Assembly: GCA_049664225.1 (NCBI GenBank) | Contig: JBATEX010000213.1 | Span: 124,001-188,000 of the forward strand | Source: JAUVRX01 sp049664225 | Lineage (GTDB): Bacteria; Acidobacteriota; Thermoanaerobaculia; Multivoradales; JAHEKO01 | Direction: 5' to 3' | Length of the DNA: 64,000 nucleotides | In this document: positions 26,259 through 36,212 of the stretch, in pieces | Layout: each line of letters begins with the position of its first letter | Position numbering within the stretch: the first letter of the stretch is position 1 | The notes under the pieces: model-generated | What the model saw: the letters and a program-made list of their open reading frames with translations, nothing else | What the model was told of the DNA's origin: nothing | Database searches by the model: none | Made by a program: the position numbers and the translations under genes

Positions 26259-28298
26259 ATGAAATTCACGAAGCTACTACTCTGCTTTGCGAGCCTCACA
26301 GTGGTCGCGGCCGGCGTCGCAACGGCCGGTGACTACAGGACCAACGAACGAGGTCTGGACCGCCGAAACTTGGACACGGCGACCGACGCCTGCGTCGACT
26401 TCTATCAGTATGCCAACGGCAACTGGCTGGCGCTCAATCCGATTCCCGACGAGTACAGCTCCTGGGGGATTTCGCACGAGATGTATGAGCGAAATCTCGC
26501 CCTGCTGAGGCAGATCATGGAGGAGGCCGCCGACGCCAACGCCCCGAAAGGTACCAATCAACAGAAAGTCGGCGACTTCTGGTACACCGGCATGGACACC
26601 GAGAAGATCGAATCGCAGGGTCTGGCGCCCTTGAAGGCGGACCTCGAGCGGGTCGAGGCTATCGCCGGTGTCGAAGACGTCGCGGCGATGGTGCGCGATC
26701 TCCACGCCGAAGGTGTGTCGGTACTCTTCGATCAGGGCATTTTCCAGGACCTGAAGAACAGTGAGCAGTACCTCTACTATGCCGTTCAGGGCGGCCTGGG
26801 CCTGCCCGACCGCGACTACTACACCCGGGAGGACGGGGAGTCGGCGAAGTTGCGGCAGCAGTACGTTGCCCATGTTTCCACCATGCTGCAGCTCATGGGT
26901 CGCACCGAAGAGCAGGCGAGTCGGGCTGCGACCAGCATCCTGGAGCTGGAAACGCGCCTGGCCAAGGCGTCGCTGACCAACGTGGAGCTCCGCGATCCGG
27001 CCAACTACTACCATATAGAGACCCTGAAGTCCGCTGACGAGGCGACCCCGAACTTCTCCTGGAGCCGCTACTTCGAGCGCCTCGGTCTGGAGGGGATGGA
27101 GAGCTTCTCCTACGCCCAGCCAGACTTCTTCGCGGAGATGAACGCTCTCCTGGCCACAGCGGACCTCGACACCTGGAAGGCCTACCTGCAGTGGAATCTG
27201 ATCAACAACTTCTCGCCTTATCTGTCCGAGGCGTTCGTCGATCAGGACTTCGATTTCTACGGCAAGACCCTACGGGGCACCGAGGAGCTGCAACCCAGAT
27301 GGAAGAGAGTCGTCGCCCGAACCAGCTCCAGCCTGGGAGAAGCCCTGGGCCAGGTCTATGTCGAGCAGGCCTTCCCACCGCAAACCAAGGCGCGAGCCGA
27401 CAAGATGATCGAAGACCTCCGGTCGACAGTCGCAACACGTATCCAGAACCTCGACTGGATGACCGACGAAACCAAGGCTCAGGCGCTGGCCAAGCTCGCC
27501 GCCTTCAACTCGAAGATCGGTTACCCCGATCAGTGGCGCGACTACGCGAAGCTCGACCTCGAGCGTCAGAGCTACGTCGCCAACGTGCGGGCTGCCGACG
27601 CCTTCGAGATGCGCCGCAATCTCGACAAGATCGGTCAGCCCATCGATCGCGATGAGTGGGGCATGTCCCCGCAGACCGTCAATGCCTACTACAGTCCGGT
27701 GATGAACGAGATCGTCTTTCCGGCCGCCATCATGCAGCCGCCGATGTTCGATGGTGAGGCGGACGACGCCATTAACTATGGAGGCATGGGCAGCGTCATC
27801 GGCCACGAGTTCATGCATGGATTCGATGACAAGGGCTCTCAGTTCGATGCCCAGGGCAACATGGAGAATTGGTGGACCGACGAAGATCGTCAGCATTTCG
27901 ACGAGCGCACCAAGATCCTGGTCGATCAGTTCGGTGGCTTCGTGGCCGTGGATGACCTGCACGTCAACGGCGAGCTCACCCTGGGTGAGAACATCGGCGA
28001 CCTGGCTGGCCTCACCATGGCCTTCTACGCGCTTCAGACCGCGCTCGAAGGCAACAACCCTGGCGAGATCGACGGATTCACGCCGGAGCAGCGCTTCTTC
28101 TTGAGCTGGGCTCAAGGATGGCGCAAGAGCTACCGACCCGAGGCCCTCAAGCTGCAGGTCAACACCGATCCGCACTCGCCAGCGAAGTTCCGGGTCAATG
28201 GTCCGCTGGCCAATATGCCGGAGTTCGCCGCAGCTTTCGGTTGCAAGGAGGGTGATCCCATGGCATTGCCGGCTGACCGGAGAGCCGAGATCTGGTAG
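26259..28298 (+). CDS. M13 family zinc metallopeptidase (neprilysin/PepO type), exported
   Basis: This 679-residue protein has a signal peptide (LLLCFASLTVVAAGVATAG). The N-terminal M13 domain begins with ACVDFYQYANGNWL and IPDEYSSWG. The catalytic part has FPAAIMQPPMFD, the zinc motif VIGHEFMHGFDDKGSQFD (HEFMH, 516-520), and the third ligand Glu577 in GENIGDLAGL, then NMPEFAAAFGC near the end. The usual C-terminal Trp is kept as AEIW. AGGAG precedes the start. Such enzymes degrade peptides in the periplasm or outside. A strong terminator follows, so it is monocistronic. Confidence 0.94.
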   Translation: MKFTKLLLCFASLTVVAAGVATAGDYRTNERGLDRRNLDTATDACVDFYQYANGNWLALNPIPDEYSSWGISHEMYERNLALLRQIMEEAADANAPKGTNQQKVGDFWYTGMDTEKIESQGLAPLKADLERVEAIAGVEDVAAMVRDLHAEGVSVLFDQGIFQDLKNSEQYLYYAVQGGLGLPDRDYYTREDGESAKLRQQYVAHVSTMLQLMGRTEEQASRAATSILELETRLAKASLTNVELRDPANYYHIETLKSADEATPNFSWSRYFERLGLEGMESFSYAQPDFFAEMNALLATADLDTWKAYLQWNLINNFSPYLSEAFVDQDFDFYGKTLRGTEELQPRWKRVVARTSSSLGEALGQVYVEQAFPPQTKARADKMIEDLRSTVATRIQNLDWMTDETKAQALAKLAAFNSKIGYPDQWRDYAKLDLERQSYVANVRAADAFEMRRNLDKIGQPIDRDEWGMSPQTVNAYYSPVMNEIVFPAAIMQPPMFDGEADDAINYGGMGSVIGHEFMHGFDDKGSQFDAQGNMENWWTDEDRQHFDERTKILVDQFGGFVAVDDLHVNGELTLGENIGDLAGLTMAFYALQTALEGNNPGEIDGFTPEQRFFLSWAQGWRKSYRPEALKLQVNTDPHSPAKFRVNGPLANMPEFAAAFGCKEGDPMALPADRRAEIW

Positions 28299-28322
28299 CC
28301 GCTCGATCGGACGAGCATCTTA

Positions 28323-28356
28323 CCGCCCGCGCCCTGCTGCGCGGGCGGTTTCTTTT
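28323..28356 (+). terminator. Intrinsic terminator of the M13 peptidase gene
   Basis: CCGCCCGCGC (28323-28332) pairs perfectly with GCGCGGGCGG (28339-28348) around a six-base loop, followed by TTTCTTTTCC. It is 24 nt after the stop. Confidence 0.92.
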
Positions 28357-28403
28357 CCGCAGCGCTGGATAGAATGCTCCTTGGAGCTAACTGGAGTCAG
28401 TCC

Positions 28404-30590
28404 ATGCTGTCCGCCCTTCGCAAACCTCTGACCTTGGCCTGGGTCTGTCTCACTCTCTTCTTCGTCCTGTTCCCATTGACCCTCGCCAAGCCGGGCCTGC
28501 CGATGCTTCTCAAGGCCGACGAGCCGGCGAACTACTTGATGGCCGTCAGTCTCTGGCGGGATGGTGACCTGCGCTGCGAATCGCCGGACATCGAGAGGCT
28601 CTTTCACGAGTTTACGCATCGCTCCGACAACCTGTTTCTGATGAGTGAGGACGGCTGGCAAACCGTTCACTTCTCCGCCCCCCTGGTGTACCCGCTATTC
28701 GCCGCTCCGGCGGCCGGACTCTTCGGCGCCAACGGCCTGATAGCCCTCAACGCGGCACTGATGATGGTCATGATCGCTCTCGGGACGAGCTACTTGCGGC
28801 GATTCAACCGCGAATCGATCGCTTTTCTCTTCTCCACCGGCTTCTTCCTTGTGAGCTGCAGCTTCGTCTACATTTTCTGGCTGCAGGCCGAGATCTTTCA
28901 CATGACCTGCGTCACGATCTCGTTCCTGTTGGTGATCGGCAAGAAGCGTTCGGCGACGCAGCAGCTGAGCTTGCTCGCCATCGCCGGGTCGGCGGCAGTC
29001 CTCTCGCTGGCGGTTTACTCCAAGCCGATGCTGGCCGCATTGGCGCTGCCCATTCTCTACTTCTCCCTCCACCGCCGCGGATGGAAGGCGGCGGCGGTCT
29101 GGTGTCTCAGCGCAGCCCTCACCCTGGCGCTGTTGGCAGGACTCGCCCTGGCCCTGACCGACACACCTTGGCCCTATCTCAGCCGATCTCGCCAACCGGT
29201 CAACGTCAGCAGTCCGGTTGCTTTCATGGAGCGGAAGGCGTCCGAGTCGGTTCAGTCTCGAGTCTTCACACACCACGAGCCGATCTCCGAGAGAGTCGGG
29301 TACTTCCTGAAACTATTCGATCCTCGCGTTGTCGATCTTCCTCTTCTGGTCGACAACGTGGGCTACTTCTTGTTGGGCCGGCATGTCGGATTGCTTCTCT
29401 ACATGCCGTTCGCTGCTGTCTGTCTCTTGCTGTTTCTCTTGCACGATTGGCATTCGAAGGGTCGCTGGTTGATTCTGGCGGCCCTGGCTGCCTCCTCGCT
29501 GGCCTTCTTTCTTCTCTTGCCTGACCGATGGCATGGGGGAGGAGGCTTCATCGGCAACCGCTATCTGATCATCGCCTACCCGGCTTTCTTGTTCCTGGTC
29601 ACGCGGATCCGACCGACTTGGTTGATCGCTCCGGGATTCGCGCTCGGAGGCATCTTCCTGGGCTCGGTGGTGCTGACGCCTTTCGGTGCCCCGGTCGACA
29701 ACCCGACTCTCCAGGCGCATGTCCGCAATACACCCTTTCGTCATTTTCCCTTCGAGCTCACCCTGGCGCGTCGAATTCCGGGCTATCTAGGTGACTATCA
29801 CTCGGGGGTCTGGTTCCGTGGGCGTGCAGACGTCTTCCAACCTCACAGTGACGAGCTCTGGTTTCATGGAGCAGAAGTCGTCGAAGCCTGGATGATCACC
29901 GACCGCCCTTTGTCAGACGCCGTCTTCCTGGTGCGTTCCGGGTCTCCGAGCAACGCGGTGGAGATCTGCCTGGAAGGCGAGTGTGGCCAGGTAATCTTCG
30001 ACGGCACGAACGGCCCGGACCGGCAAGATGTCAGGCTGACGCCCCACAGGGCTTGGAAGACTCGCAGACAGGGAGCCCGCGAGAGCTTCACCTACCGCCT
30101 GACGGTCACCTCGGCCAACGGCGAGAAGCCGACCTGGCGAGGTGAAGGCGAGGAGCACTTCTATCTGGGGACTGCGCTTCTCTACCTCGGCTCCAGCGCC
30201 GAACGAGATCGCGATCTCTACCATGTAGAGTGGACTCGGGTCGAACAGGTTGAGCGCGTTAAGGCTGGAGCCCCGTTCCAGGTGGCCGTGGAGTTGAAGA
30301 ACACCAGTCAGGAGACCTGGACAATCCGCGGTGCGACCCGCGTCGAGCTGAGCTACCATTGGACGGACTCCGCAGGCCAGTCTACAGTTCGCGGCGGCCT
30401 ACGCAGCCCACTTCCCTCCGAGGTCGATCCAGGACAGTCCGTCTCTGTAGCTCAACGGGTGCTGGCCCCCGAGGCACCCGGCAATTACACCCTGACACTC
30501 GATCTGGTCCGCGAGCAGGTGGCGTGGTTCTCCGACCAGAGTCCCGCTAGCTCGGTGAACTGGGTAGTCGAAGTCGTGTCACCCGAGTGA
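28404..30590 (+). CDS. GT-C-like polytopic membrane protein with C-terminal Ig-like domain (paralog 1)
   Basis: This 728-residue protein has about ten helices in residues 10-460 and a large outside part beyond. Asp39-Glu40 in KADEPANYLMAVSLWRDGDL sit in the first outer loop, where GT39/ArnT-type transferases hold their catalytic acid. Family marks shared with two genes downstream are LGRHVGLLLYMPF, HGGGGFIGNRY and YPAFLFLV. The outside part has a beta domain (DELWFHGAEVVEAWMI) and an Ig-like end (VELKNTSQETW, LVREQVAWFSDQS). The start at 28404 has GGAG seven nt upstream; ATG 28374 is weaker. A lipid-linked-sugar transferase is the likely role, but the family is not one I can name. Confidence 0.7.
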   Translation: MLSALRKPLTLAWVCLTLFFVLFPLTLAKPGLPMLLKADEPANYLMAVSLWRDGDLRCESPDIERLFHEFTHRSDNLFLMSEDGWQTVHFSAPLVYPLFAAPAAGLFGANGLIALNAALMMVMIALGTSYLRRFNRESIAFLFSTGFFLVSCSFVYIFWLQAEIFHMTCVTISFLLVIGKKRSATQQLSLLAIAGSAAVLSLAVYSKPMLAALALPILYFSLHRRGWKAAAVWCLSAALTLALLAGLALALTDTPWPYLSRSRQPVNVSSPVAFMERKASESVQSRVFTHHEPISERVGYFLKLFDPRVVDLPLLVDNVGYFLLGRHVGLLLYMPFAAVCLLLFLLHDWHSKGRWLILAALAASSLAFFLLLPDRWHGGGGFIGNRYLIIAYPAFLFLVTRIRPTWLIAPGFALGGIFLGSVVLTPFGAPVDNPTLQAHVRNTPFRHFPFELTLARRIPGYLGDYHSGVWFRGRADVFQPHSDELWFHGAEVVEAWMITDRPLSDAVFLVRSGSPSNAVEICLEGECGQVIFDGTNGPDRQDVRLTPHRAWKTRRQGARESFTYRLTVTSANGEKPTWRGEGEEHFYLGTALLYLGSSAERDRDLYHVEWTRVEQVERVKAGAPFQVAVELKNTSQETWTIRGATRVELSYHWTDSAGQSTVRGGLRSPLPSEVDPGQSVSVAQRVLAPEAPGNYTLTLDLVREQVAWFSDQSPASSVNWVVEVVSPE

Positions 30591-30600
30591 CAAGGTAGTT

Positions 30601-32718
30601 TCAGGGATCCGACTGTCGACCCAGGCCGGTCTCGTCTTGCGTCTGCTCGGCCCGAGCATTATCTGGATTTACCTCGACCGCCGAGATCTCTGTTCCCTCA
30701 GGCAGGAACACATATAAGAAGTACTTCGCTTGCCAGGGCAGATTCACGACTCCAACCCCGCGGAGAATGTCGAACTCCCCTGCTACTCGACCGTCACGCG
30801 TCACTACCCTCACGCGCCCCCCGATTTCCGAGGGTTCGGTGTCTAAGGCGATGCGAAAGCTCCCGGCATCGAAGTACTGCTTGAGTAGCAGGTAAGCGTC
30901 GTCCCGTGGATACCGGAAGGGCTCGTCTCCCAGCTCGAACCGATGGCGCGTCAGAAATATCTGCGGATCGGAATCGATGGCGTAGAGACCGACCCTTGGA
31001 CCCTGGCGAGTCGGGGTGGGTAGCCACTCCTGAATCAGGTCGAAGTCCAGAAGCTCCCGATATCTCTTGGCATAGACCTCGTGGTGGGGTTTGGTCCAGT
31101 TCTCTGGTTCCAGGAACCGTCGATAGGCACTGTCGGCCAGAAGCACGAAGTCCCACTGAGGCTCCCTGATCTGCTCGAGGGTGAAGCGGGCAGCGAATCG
31201 ACTGTTGGCCCGCTGGAAACGCTTGTAATGGATATGGGGAGTGTAGGACTCCTGAATGATCCCGGCTCCACGTGGCAGATTCGTGTTGATCCACCAGGCG
31301 GCGAGCTCCCGAGTGCTCGGCCTGACCAGGCTCACCTCCTGAACAATCGTGCGATAGACCGGCACGGCAAGACCGACCAGGCTCAACACCCCCAAGGGCC
31401 ACCATCGCGCCAGCCCCCTTCGGTCCAGCGTCAGGCGCCGCTCCCAGCCGGCAAGGCCAGCGCCGAGAAGCGCGGCGATGGCTGGCATCGCCGGTAGCAG
31501 ATTCCGCTTCACCACCATGCTCATGCTGCTCATCAGGATCAGGAAGGCCAGCGGGTAGGCGGCCATCACGAGCCAGCGTCGCCGATCATCGCGAGCCAGG
31601 CCGAAGACCCCCAGCAAACCCAACACACAAGCCGGCCAGCCGAAGCTCTGCACCAGCTTGGCGCCGTACCAGAGCGCATTGCTCTGTGGCCTGACACCAA
31701 TCCAACCTCCCTTGGCGTACTGGCGGACCCCGAACAGCAGGTCTTTGCCCTGCCCCGCGAAAGCCGCTCCTGCGTGAGCCCAGAAAGCCGGCATGGCCGC
31801 CAACAACACGGCCACGGAGACCAACCCGGACCAAAGCAGGTACCAGGAGAACCGCCGAGTCCTCAGGCGCCAATAGATCCAGATGGCCACAATGGAGACG
31901 GCCACCACTCCCGCTGGATACTTACTGGCCGCTGCCAGCCCGGCGCAAGCCCCAGCCCACAGATAGTCGTGGAGATTCTCCCCGTCCAGCAAACGCGCCA
32001 CGAACATCACGGTCAGAGTCGCGAAGAAGGCCGAAGGCACATCGCTGATAATGAGATGGGTAATCTCGTTGTAGATCGGCGAGAAGATGATCAGCAGGGC
32101 TCCCAGACTGGCTGCCAACCGACCCGCGATCCTCAGAGCCACCAGGAACACCGGGATGGTCGTGAGGGCACCGAATACAGCACTCAGTCCTCTGAGCAGC
32201 AGCCAGCTGACGTCAACTTCATTGCCGACTTCATAGAAGAGCTGCAGAAAGCGGCTGATGGCTTGCGGGAAGAGCGACTGGATCCACAGAAGGATGGCTT
32301 GCAGGTAGTAGGGCAGATGGCCGTAGATGAAGGACTCTGGCAGAAGCTTGCCTTCATTGATGCGAAGCGCCGCCTCGTAGTAGATCCCCTCGTCCCGGTA
32401 GTAACGACCCGAGATCTCGAAGTCGATCCCGATCAGGCGAACCACCAGGGAAAGCAGTACCAGGAGAAAAAGGAGACGGCCTACAGTCAGAATCGGCTGG
32501 CCCTCGGCGCGCCGCCAGAGCGCCGCAGCCAGAGCGATCAGATAGGCCACTGCCAGGAGCATGACCACGCCCACCACAGTACGCGTCAACAACAGCGGCG
32601 GACTGCCTCCCGACACATCCCATAGCCAGGCAACTACGACGGCGAGACCTGCCGCCGCGGCAGTGCGACTCAACCAGGCAGCTGGGTGCCACAACCTGTC
32701 TGCAGACTCAAAGGCCAT
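30601..32718 (-). CDS. Glycosyltransferase family 39-like membrane protein
   Basis: This 705-residue protein has a multi-helix GT-C core (about 1-470). The first outer loop carries GRYYRDEGIYYEAALRINEG with Arg108-Asp109-Glu110, the RDE signature of GT39 mannosyl/ArnT-like enzymes, followed by YGHLPYYLQAILLW. The C-terminal 230 residues are soluble and outside (HYKRFQRANSRFAARF, VNLPWQAKYFLYVFLPEG). It should transfer a sugar from a polyprenyl-phosphate donor to an exported acceptor. The start overlaps the end of the upstream gene by 11 nt, implying coupling. It converges on the paralog-1 gene with a gap of 10 nt. Confidence 0.82.
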   Translation of the reverse strand: MAFESADRLWHPAAWLSRTAAAAGLAVVVAWLWDVSGGSPPLLLTRTVVGVVMLLAVAYLIALAAALWRRAEGQPILTVGRLLFLLVLLSLVVRLIGIDFEISGRYYRDEGIYYEAALRINEGKLLPESFIYGHLPYYLQAILLWIQSLFPQAISRFLQLFYEVGNEVDVSWLLLRGLSAVFGALTTIPVFLVALRIAGRLAASLGALLIIFSPIYNEITHLIISDVPSAFFATLTVMFVARLLDGENLHDYLWAGACAGLAAASKYPAGVVAVSIVAIWIYWRLRTRRFSWYLLWSGLVSVAVLLAAMPAFWAHAGAAFAGQGKDLLFGVRQYAKGGWIGVRPQSNALWYGAKLVQSFGWPACVLGLLGVFGLARDDRRRWLVMAAYPLAFLILMSSMSMVVKRNLLPAMPAIAALLGAGLAGWERRLTLDRRGLARWWPLGVLSLVGLAVPVYRTIVQEVSLVRPSTRELAAWWINTNLPRGAGIIQESYTPHIHYKRFQRANSRFAARFTLEQIREPQWDFVLLADSAYRRFLEPENWTKPHHEVYAKRYRELLDFDLIQEWLPTPTRQGPRVGLYAIDSDPQIFLTRHRFELGDEPFRYPRDDAYLLLKQYFDAGSFRIALDTEPSEIGGRVRVVTRDGRVAGEFDILRGVGVVNLPWQAKYFLYVFLPEGTEISAVEVNPDNARAEQTQDETGLGRQSDP

Positions 32719-34504
32719 CCTGCTCGGACTTCTCCACTCCTCGCCGCAAGAGCGAGAAGGATACGGCGCCTTGGCCGATCTCTCCCGCCCGCAAATTCAG
32801 CTGGTACAGGAAGTACGGATCCCAGGTCCACCACATGGGGTGCCTGGCCCTTCGTCGGCCCAGCTCGAGGTCCAGGATGCGAACATCGCCGGCAGACTCT
32901 GCACCGCCCACAGTCGCTCCACGGGTGACCTCCAACTCCTCCGCACCTGGCCCCCATGTTTCGAGTTGCAGCCGGGTCAGGGGGGTCGAGCTGCCGACCA
33001 GAAGCTGGCCGCGACTGTCGGCTCGGAGCTTCAGGACCCTTCCATCTCGACTCGGGCGCAGCGTCGGAGAGAGCGACTTCACCCACAACTGGTTATGGAT
33101 CACATCGGATCGCCCTGACGGTTTGAGGTGACTCTGCGTCGTCTCGAATGGCAGTCCCCAGCTGGCCGCGGCCGAGACATAGCGATAGGTGCTGTCTTGC
33201 CTCAAAGGGAAGGCTCTCGGCTGGCTCCAGAGGGGCCACATGAAGGCCGACGCCAGGGCCGTTACCACCAGGGCAGGACCCAGCTTCGCCAAGCGGGTCC
33301 CCACAAACCAGAGGGCGGGGTACAAAGGCAGAAAATAGCGATTGGCAATCGCTCCACCACCACCGTAGAAGTTGAAAGGTCGATAGAGGAAGAAACCTGC
33401 CACGCAAAACAACACCGCCGGCAGCAGCGCCCATCGCGCCCGCCCTCGAGGGCGGCCCAGGACTCCCAGCAGTAGCGGCAAGAAGTACGGGAGGACCCCG
33501 ACATGGCGGCCGACAAGGAAGTAGAGACTGTTCCAAGTCCAGAGCGAGGCGTCAGTAGCCGGCAGACGCGAGAGACTCTGACCCTCGACCCATCTCGCGT
33601 CGCCCAGGTCTTCGAGCTTCTCAACCCACTCCTCGGGAGCGAATTCGATTCCCGGGTAGCCAGTTGTCGAATAGAAGCCCCGACGCTGGGCGCCATAGCT
33701 CGTCAAGCTACGTCCGTTGATCCAATGAATGGTGAACGCCAGCGCCAGCACCGCGACAACACCCAGCAGCAGTCCAGTAAGCCCCCGGCGGCGCTCGAAC
33801 CGCGGCACCGCCATCGCGGTCGGTACCAGGAGCGGCAAGTAGAGCGGACGGCTGAAGATCACGATCGCCATCAGCAGACCAATCGTCACCCAGCGAAGCA
33901 CCGACCCTTTCTCGTCGGGGCTCTGCCGAGCACTGAAGGCCAGGCTGAGCGCTATTGCCGACAGTGCCATCAGAAACAGGTCGGCGTGAGCCCAATAGAC
34001 GTAGGCAAAGCACACCGAGGCGAACAAGAATGCCGCCACCCAGATCCAGGCCACCCTGCCGAGGCGAGTTCTGAGACTGCGAGCCGCCATGACTCCGGCC
34101 AAAACCAGAAGGAGGGCATTGGCCACGAAAGGCCCCTTGAGGGGCGACAGCCTCTGAAAGGGAGCGATGGCCAGGGGATAGAAGAACGGCTTGCCAAAAG
34201 AGATGTGCCGACCCTCGTCGCCACTCAGCAGGATAAGGCCCTCGGGTTGACGGCCCCAATGCTCCATGAATCGCTCGTAGTCTTCTTTCTCGAAGCTCAG
34301 ATCCAGATCCCAAGCCAGGCTCTCCCCGGCCATGAGGTAGGTGGCCTCATCTCCGACGAAGGCAGGCCACTCGCGTCGGTCGAACGTCAAGGCACCGAGG
34401 AGGATCATCCCGGACAGGATGATGAGGGGTAGGGCCAAGTAGACATCGTGCCGTCTGACGGCTGCGGTGTCCGCCGCCTCACTGCCTTGAATAGGGATAG
34501 TCAC
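32708..34504 (-). CDS. GT-C-like polytopic membrane protein, short form (paralog 2)
   Basis: This 598-residue protein has about eleven helices and the GT-C acid pair Asp52-Glu53 in VGDEATYLMAGESLAWDLDL, nearly the same loop as in the two longer paralogs. It shares SGDEGRHISFGKPFFYPLA, LVGRHVGVLPYFLPLLL and FYGGGGAIANRYFLPLYPAL with them but ends in a shorter outside domain (HNQLWVKSLSP to VSFSLLRRG) without the Ig-like unit. Its stop overlaps the start of the GT39-like gene. It is divergent from a sulfatase-superfamily gene over a 232-bp gap that has a TATACT hexamer (34630-34635) but no clear -35. Confidence 0.7.
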   Translation of the reverse strand: MTIPIQGSEAADTAAVRRHDVYLALPLIILSGMILLGALTFDRREWPAFVGDEATYLMAGESLAWDLDLSFEKEDYERFMEHWGRQPEGLILLSGDEGRHISFGKPFFYPLAIAPFQRLSPLKGPFVANALLLVLAGVMAARSLRTRLGRVAWIWVAAFLFASVCFAYVYWAHADLFLMALSAIALSLAFSARQSPDEKGSVLRWVTIGLLMAIVIFSRPLYLPLLVPTAMAVPRFERRRGLTGLLLGVVAVLALAFTIHWINGRSLTSYGAQRRGFYSTTGYPGIEFAPEEWVEKLEDLGDARWVEGQSLSRLPATDASLWTWNSLYFLVGRHVGVLPYFLPLLLGVLGRPRGRARWALLPAVLFCVAGFFLYRPFNFYGGGGAIANRYFLPLYPALWFVGTRLAKLGPALVVTALASAFMWPLWSQPRAFPLRQDSTYRYVSAAASWGLPFETTQSHLKPSGRSDVIHNQLWVKSLSPTLRPSRDGRVLKLRADSRGQLLVGSSTPLTRLQLETWGPGAEELEVTRGATVGGAESAGDVRILDLELGRRRARHPMWWTWDPYFLYQLNLRAGEIGQGAVSFSLLRRGVEKSEQDGL

Positions 34505-34736
34505 TTGCTCTGGCGCCGTTCTGGGCAGGACGCACGGGGAGGAAACAGGACCGAACGGTCTCCCGATATTCTCGCGGGGATTCTAGCAAAGCGCTGTCGG
34601 CAAGCTCGGCCAGGACTCGATAAACTGGATATACTTCGCGGCCGGACTTGCAGCCGCTCGAGGAAAACGCGCCCGAGCCTTTCGCCGCACCCCCGAACCG
34701 AGCAACACCATTGAACTCCAACAGAAACCGACTCTT

Positions 34737-36212
34737 GTGACCTGGAGAAACTCGAAAGACCATCCCCGGCGAGTGCACTTCGCTCTCACCGCACTGTTGC
34801 TGGCCGGCAACTGGCTGCAAATCGGCTGTGGGCAGTCGACGGCGCCCTCGCGAAGCAACATCCTCTTGATCACCATCGACACGTTGCGGGCCGACCACCT
34901 GTCGAGCTACGGCTACGAGCGAGCTACCTCTCCCATCATCGACGGTCTCGCCGCCGAGGGTGTGCGCTTCGACAACGCCATCGTTCAGTGGCCCAAGACC
35001 GCGCCCTCCTTCGCTTCCATCTTCACCGCCACCTATCCGAAAGACAACGGCATCGTGCGGCGAGTCGGGGTCCGGCTTCCCCAGGAGCTCAGGATGCTGG
35101 CGGAAGTGCTCCAGGAGCAGGGCTTCGCCACCCACGCGGTGGTCTCCAACGGTGCCGTGGCTAGCGAGTTCAATTTCGATCAGGGATTCGACACCTACAT
35201 CGAGACCTGGAAGCTCTCACCTCCCGAGGAAGGTCAGGACCCCACTGCCGCCGGTTCGGTAACCCAATTGGCGCAAGCAGTGATCGGCGACCACGATCCG
35301 TATCAGCCGTTCTTTCTCTGGGTGCACTATCTGGATCCCCATTTTCCCTATGAGGCGCCCGCACCGGTAACGGATCGGTTCGAAGGCGACGCCTACTTCG
35401 ACTCCACGGAGCAGATCGAGGTCAAGGATGTTCCGATTCGCCAGATGGCCGGCATCGGCACTGACCAGGTGCTGAACGGACGAACCGACCTCGCCTACTA
35501 CACAGCCCGCTATGACGCCGAGATCGCCTATGCCGACGCCCAGATCGGTAAGTTGCTGGACTTCATGGGCGACCGGGGACTGCTGGAAAATACCCTGACG
35601 ATCCTGACCTCCGACCACGGTGAGTCTCTGGGTGAGCATTCCTATTATTTCGACCACGGTCGCTTCGGATTCCAGCCCGGTCTTCGCGTACCGCTCGTCT
35701 TTCACTACCCGGGAGTGCTCGAGCCGCACGTGGACACGGATCCGGCGGAGCTCATCCACCTGTCACCGTCCATTCTGGAGTTCGCTGGAGTCGAACTGGA
35801 AGATGACAGGTGGATGCAGGGACAGTCTCTAGTACCACGCCTCGAGAACACCGCCTCCGCGGGTGCGCGACCGGCGTTCTCCCAGGCCGGCTACGCCACC
35901 GAGAGGAAGTGGCAGCAGATCGTGCAGGACCGTCGGTTCAAGCTGATGAACGTCATCGCCGGTGACGAGCAGCGATGGGTGGGCGGCCCAGGGGTCTTCC
36001 TGACACTCTACGACCTCGAGAACGACCCCGGCGAAACCGTCGATGTCATGGCGCAGTTCCCCGAAGCCGCTGAACGCCTGCGCCGCTCAATGGATCAAAT
36101 CTGGTCCGCTGAACCATTCTCCGTGTTGGTCGACGACGGCGTGACGTCGGAAGAGCGCGAAATGGACGACGAGACCCGGCGCCAACTCAAGGCTCTGGGC
36201 TATCTTCAGTAG
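34737..36212 (+). CDS. Alkaline-phosphatase/sulfatase-superfamily protein with Thr nucleophile position
   Basis: This 491-residue exported protein has a hydrophobic leader ending near IGCGQS (possible but imperfect lipobox). The superfamily core begins NILLITIDTLRADHLSSYGY (first metal Asp) and has LDPHFPYEAP and TSDHGESLGEHSYYFDHG (second metal set). The usual formylglycine motif C/S-x-P-x-R is here T88-A-P-S-F: Thr at the nucleophile and Phe in place of Arg. Thr nucleophiles are typical of phosphoethanolamine and phosphoglycerol transferases of this superfamily, so a phosphotransferase is at least as likely as a sulfatase. The start codon is GTG with no good ribosome site. The 3' end overlaps the convergent gene by 26 nt. 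Confidence 0.75.
   Translation: MTWRNSKDHPRRVHFALTALLLAGNWLQIGCGQSTAPSRSNILLITIDTLRADHLSSYGYERATSPIIDGLAAEGVRFDNAIVQWPKTAPSFASIFTATYPKDNGIVRRVGVRLPQELRMLAEVLQEQGFATHAVVSNGAVASEFNFDQGFDTYIETWKLSPPEEGQDPTAAGSVTQLAQAVIGDHDPYQPFFLWVHYLDPHFPYEAPAPVTDRFEGDAYFDSTEQIEVKDVPIRQMAGIGTDQVLNGRTDLAYYTARYDAEIAYADAQIGKLLDFMGDRGLLENTLTILTSDHGESLGEHSYYFDHGRFGFQPGLRVPLVFHYPGVLEPHVDTDPAELIHLSPSILEFAGVELEDDRWMQGQSLVPRLENTASAGARPAFSQAGYATERKWQQIVQDRRFKLMNVIAGDEQRWVGGPGVFLTLYDLENDPGETVDVMAQFPEAAERLRRSMDQIWSAEPFSVLVDDGVTSEEREMDDETRRQLKALGYLQ

Noticed and set aside
31774..34432. Open plus-strand frames opposite the two GT-C genes (31774-32625 and 33503-34432)
   Set aside because: They read as polar, Gln/His-rich text with no hydrophobic pattern, whereas the minus strand shows regular membrane helices and family motifs.
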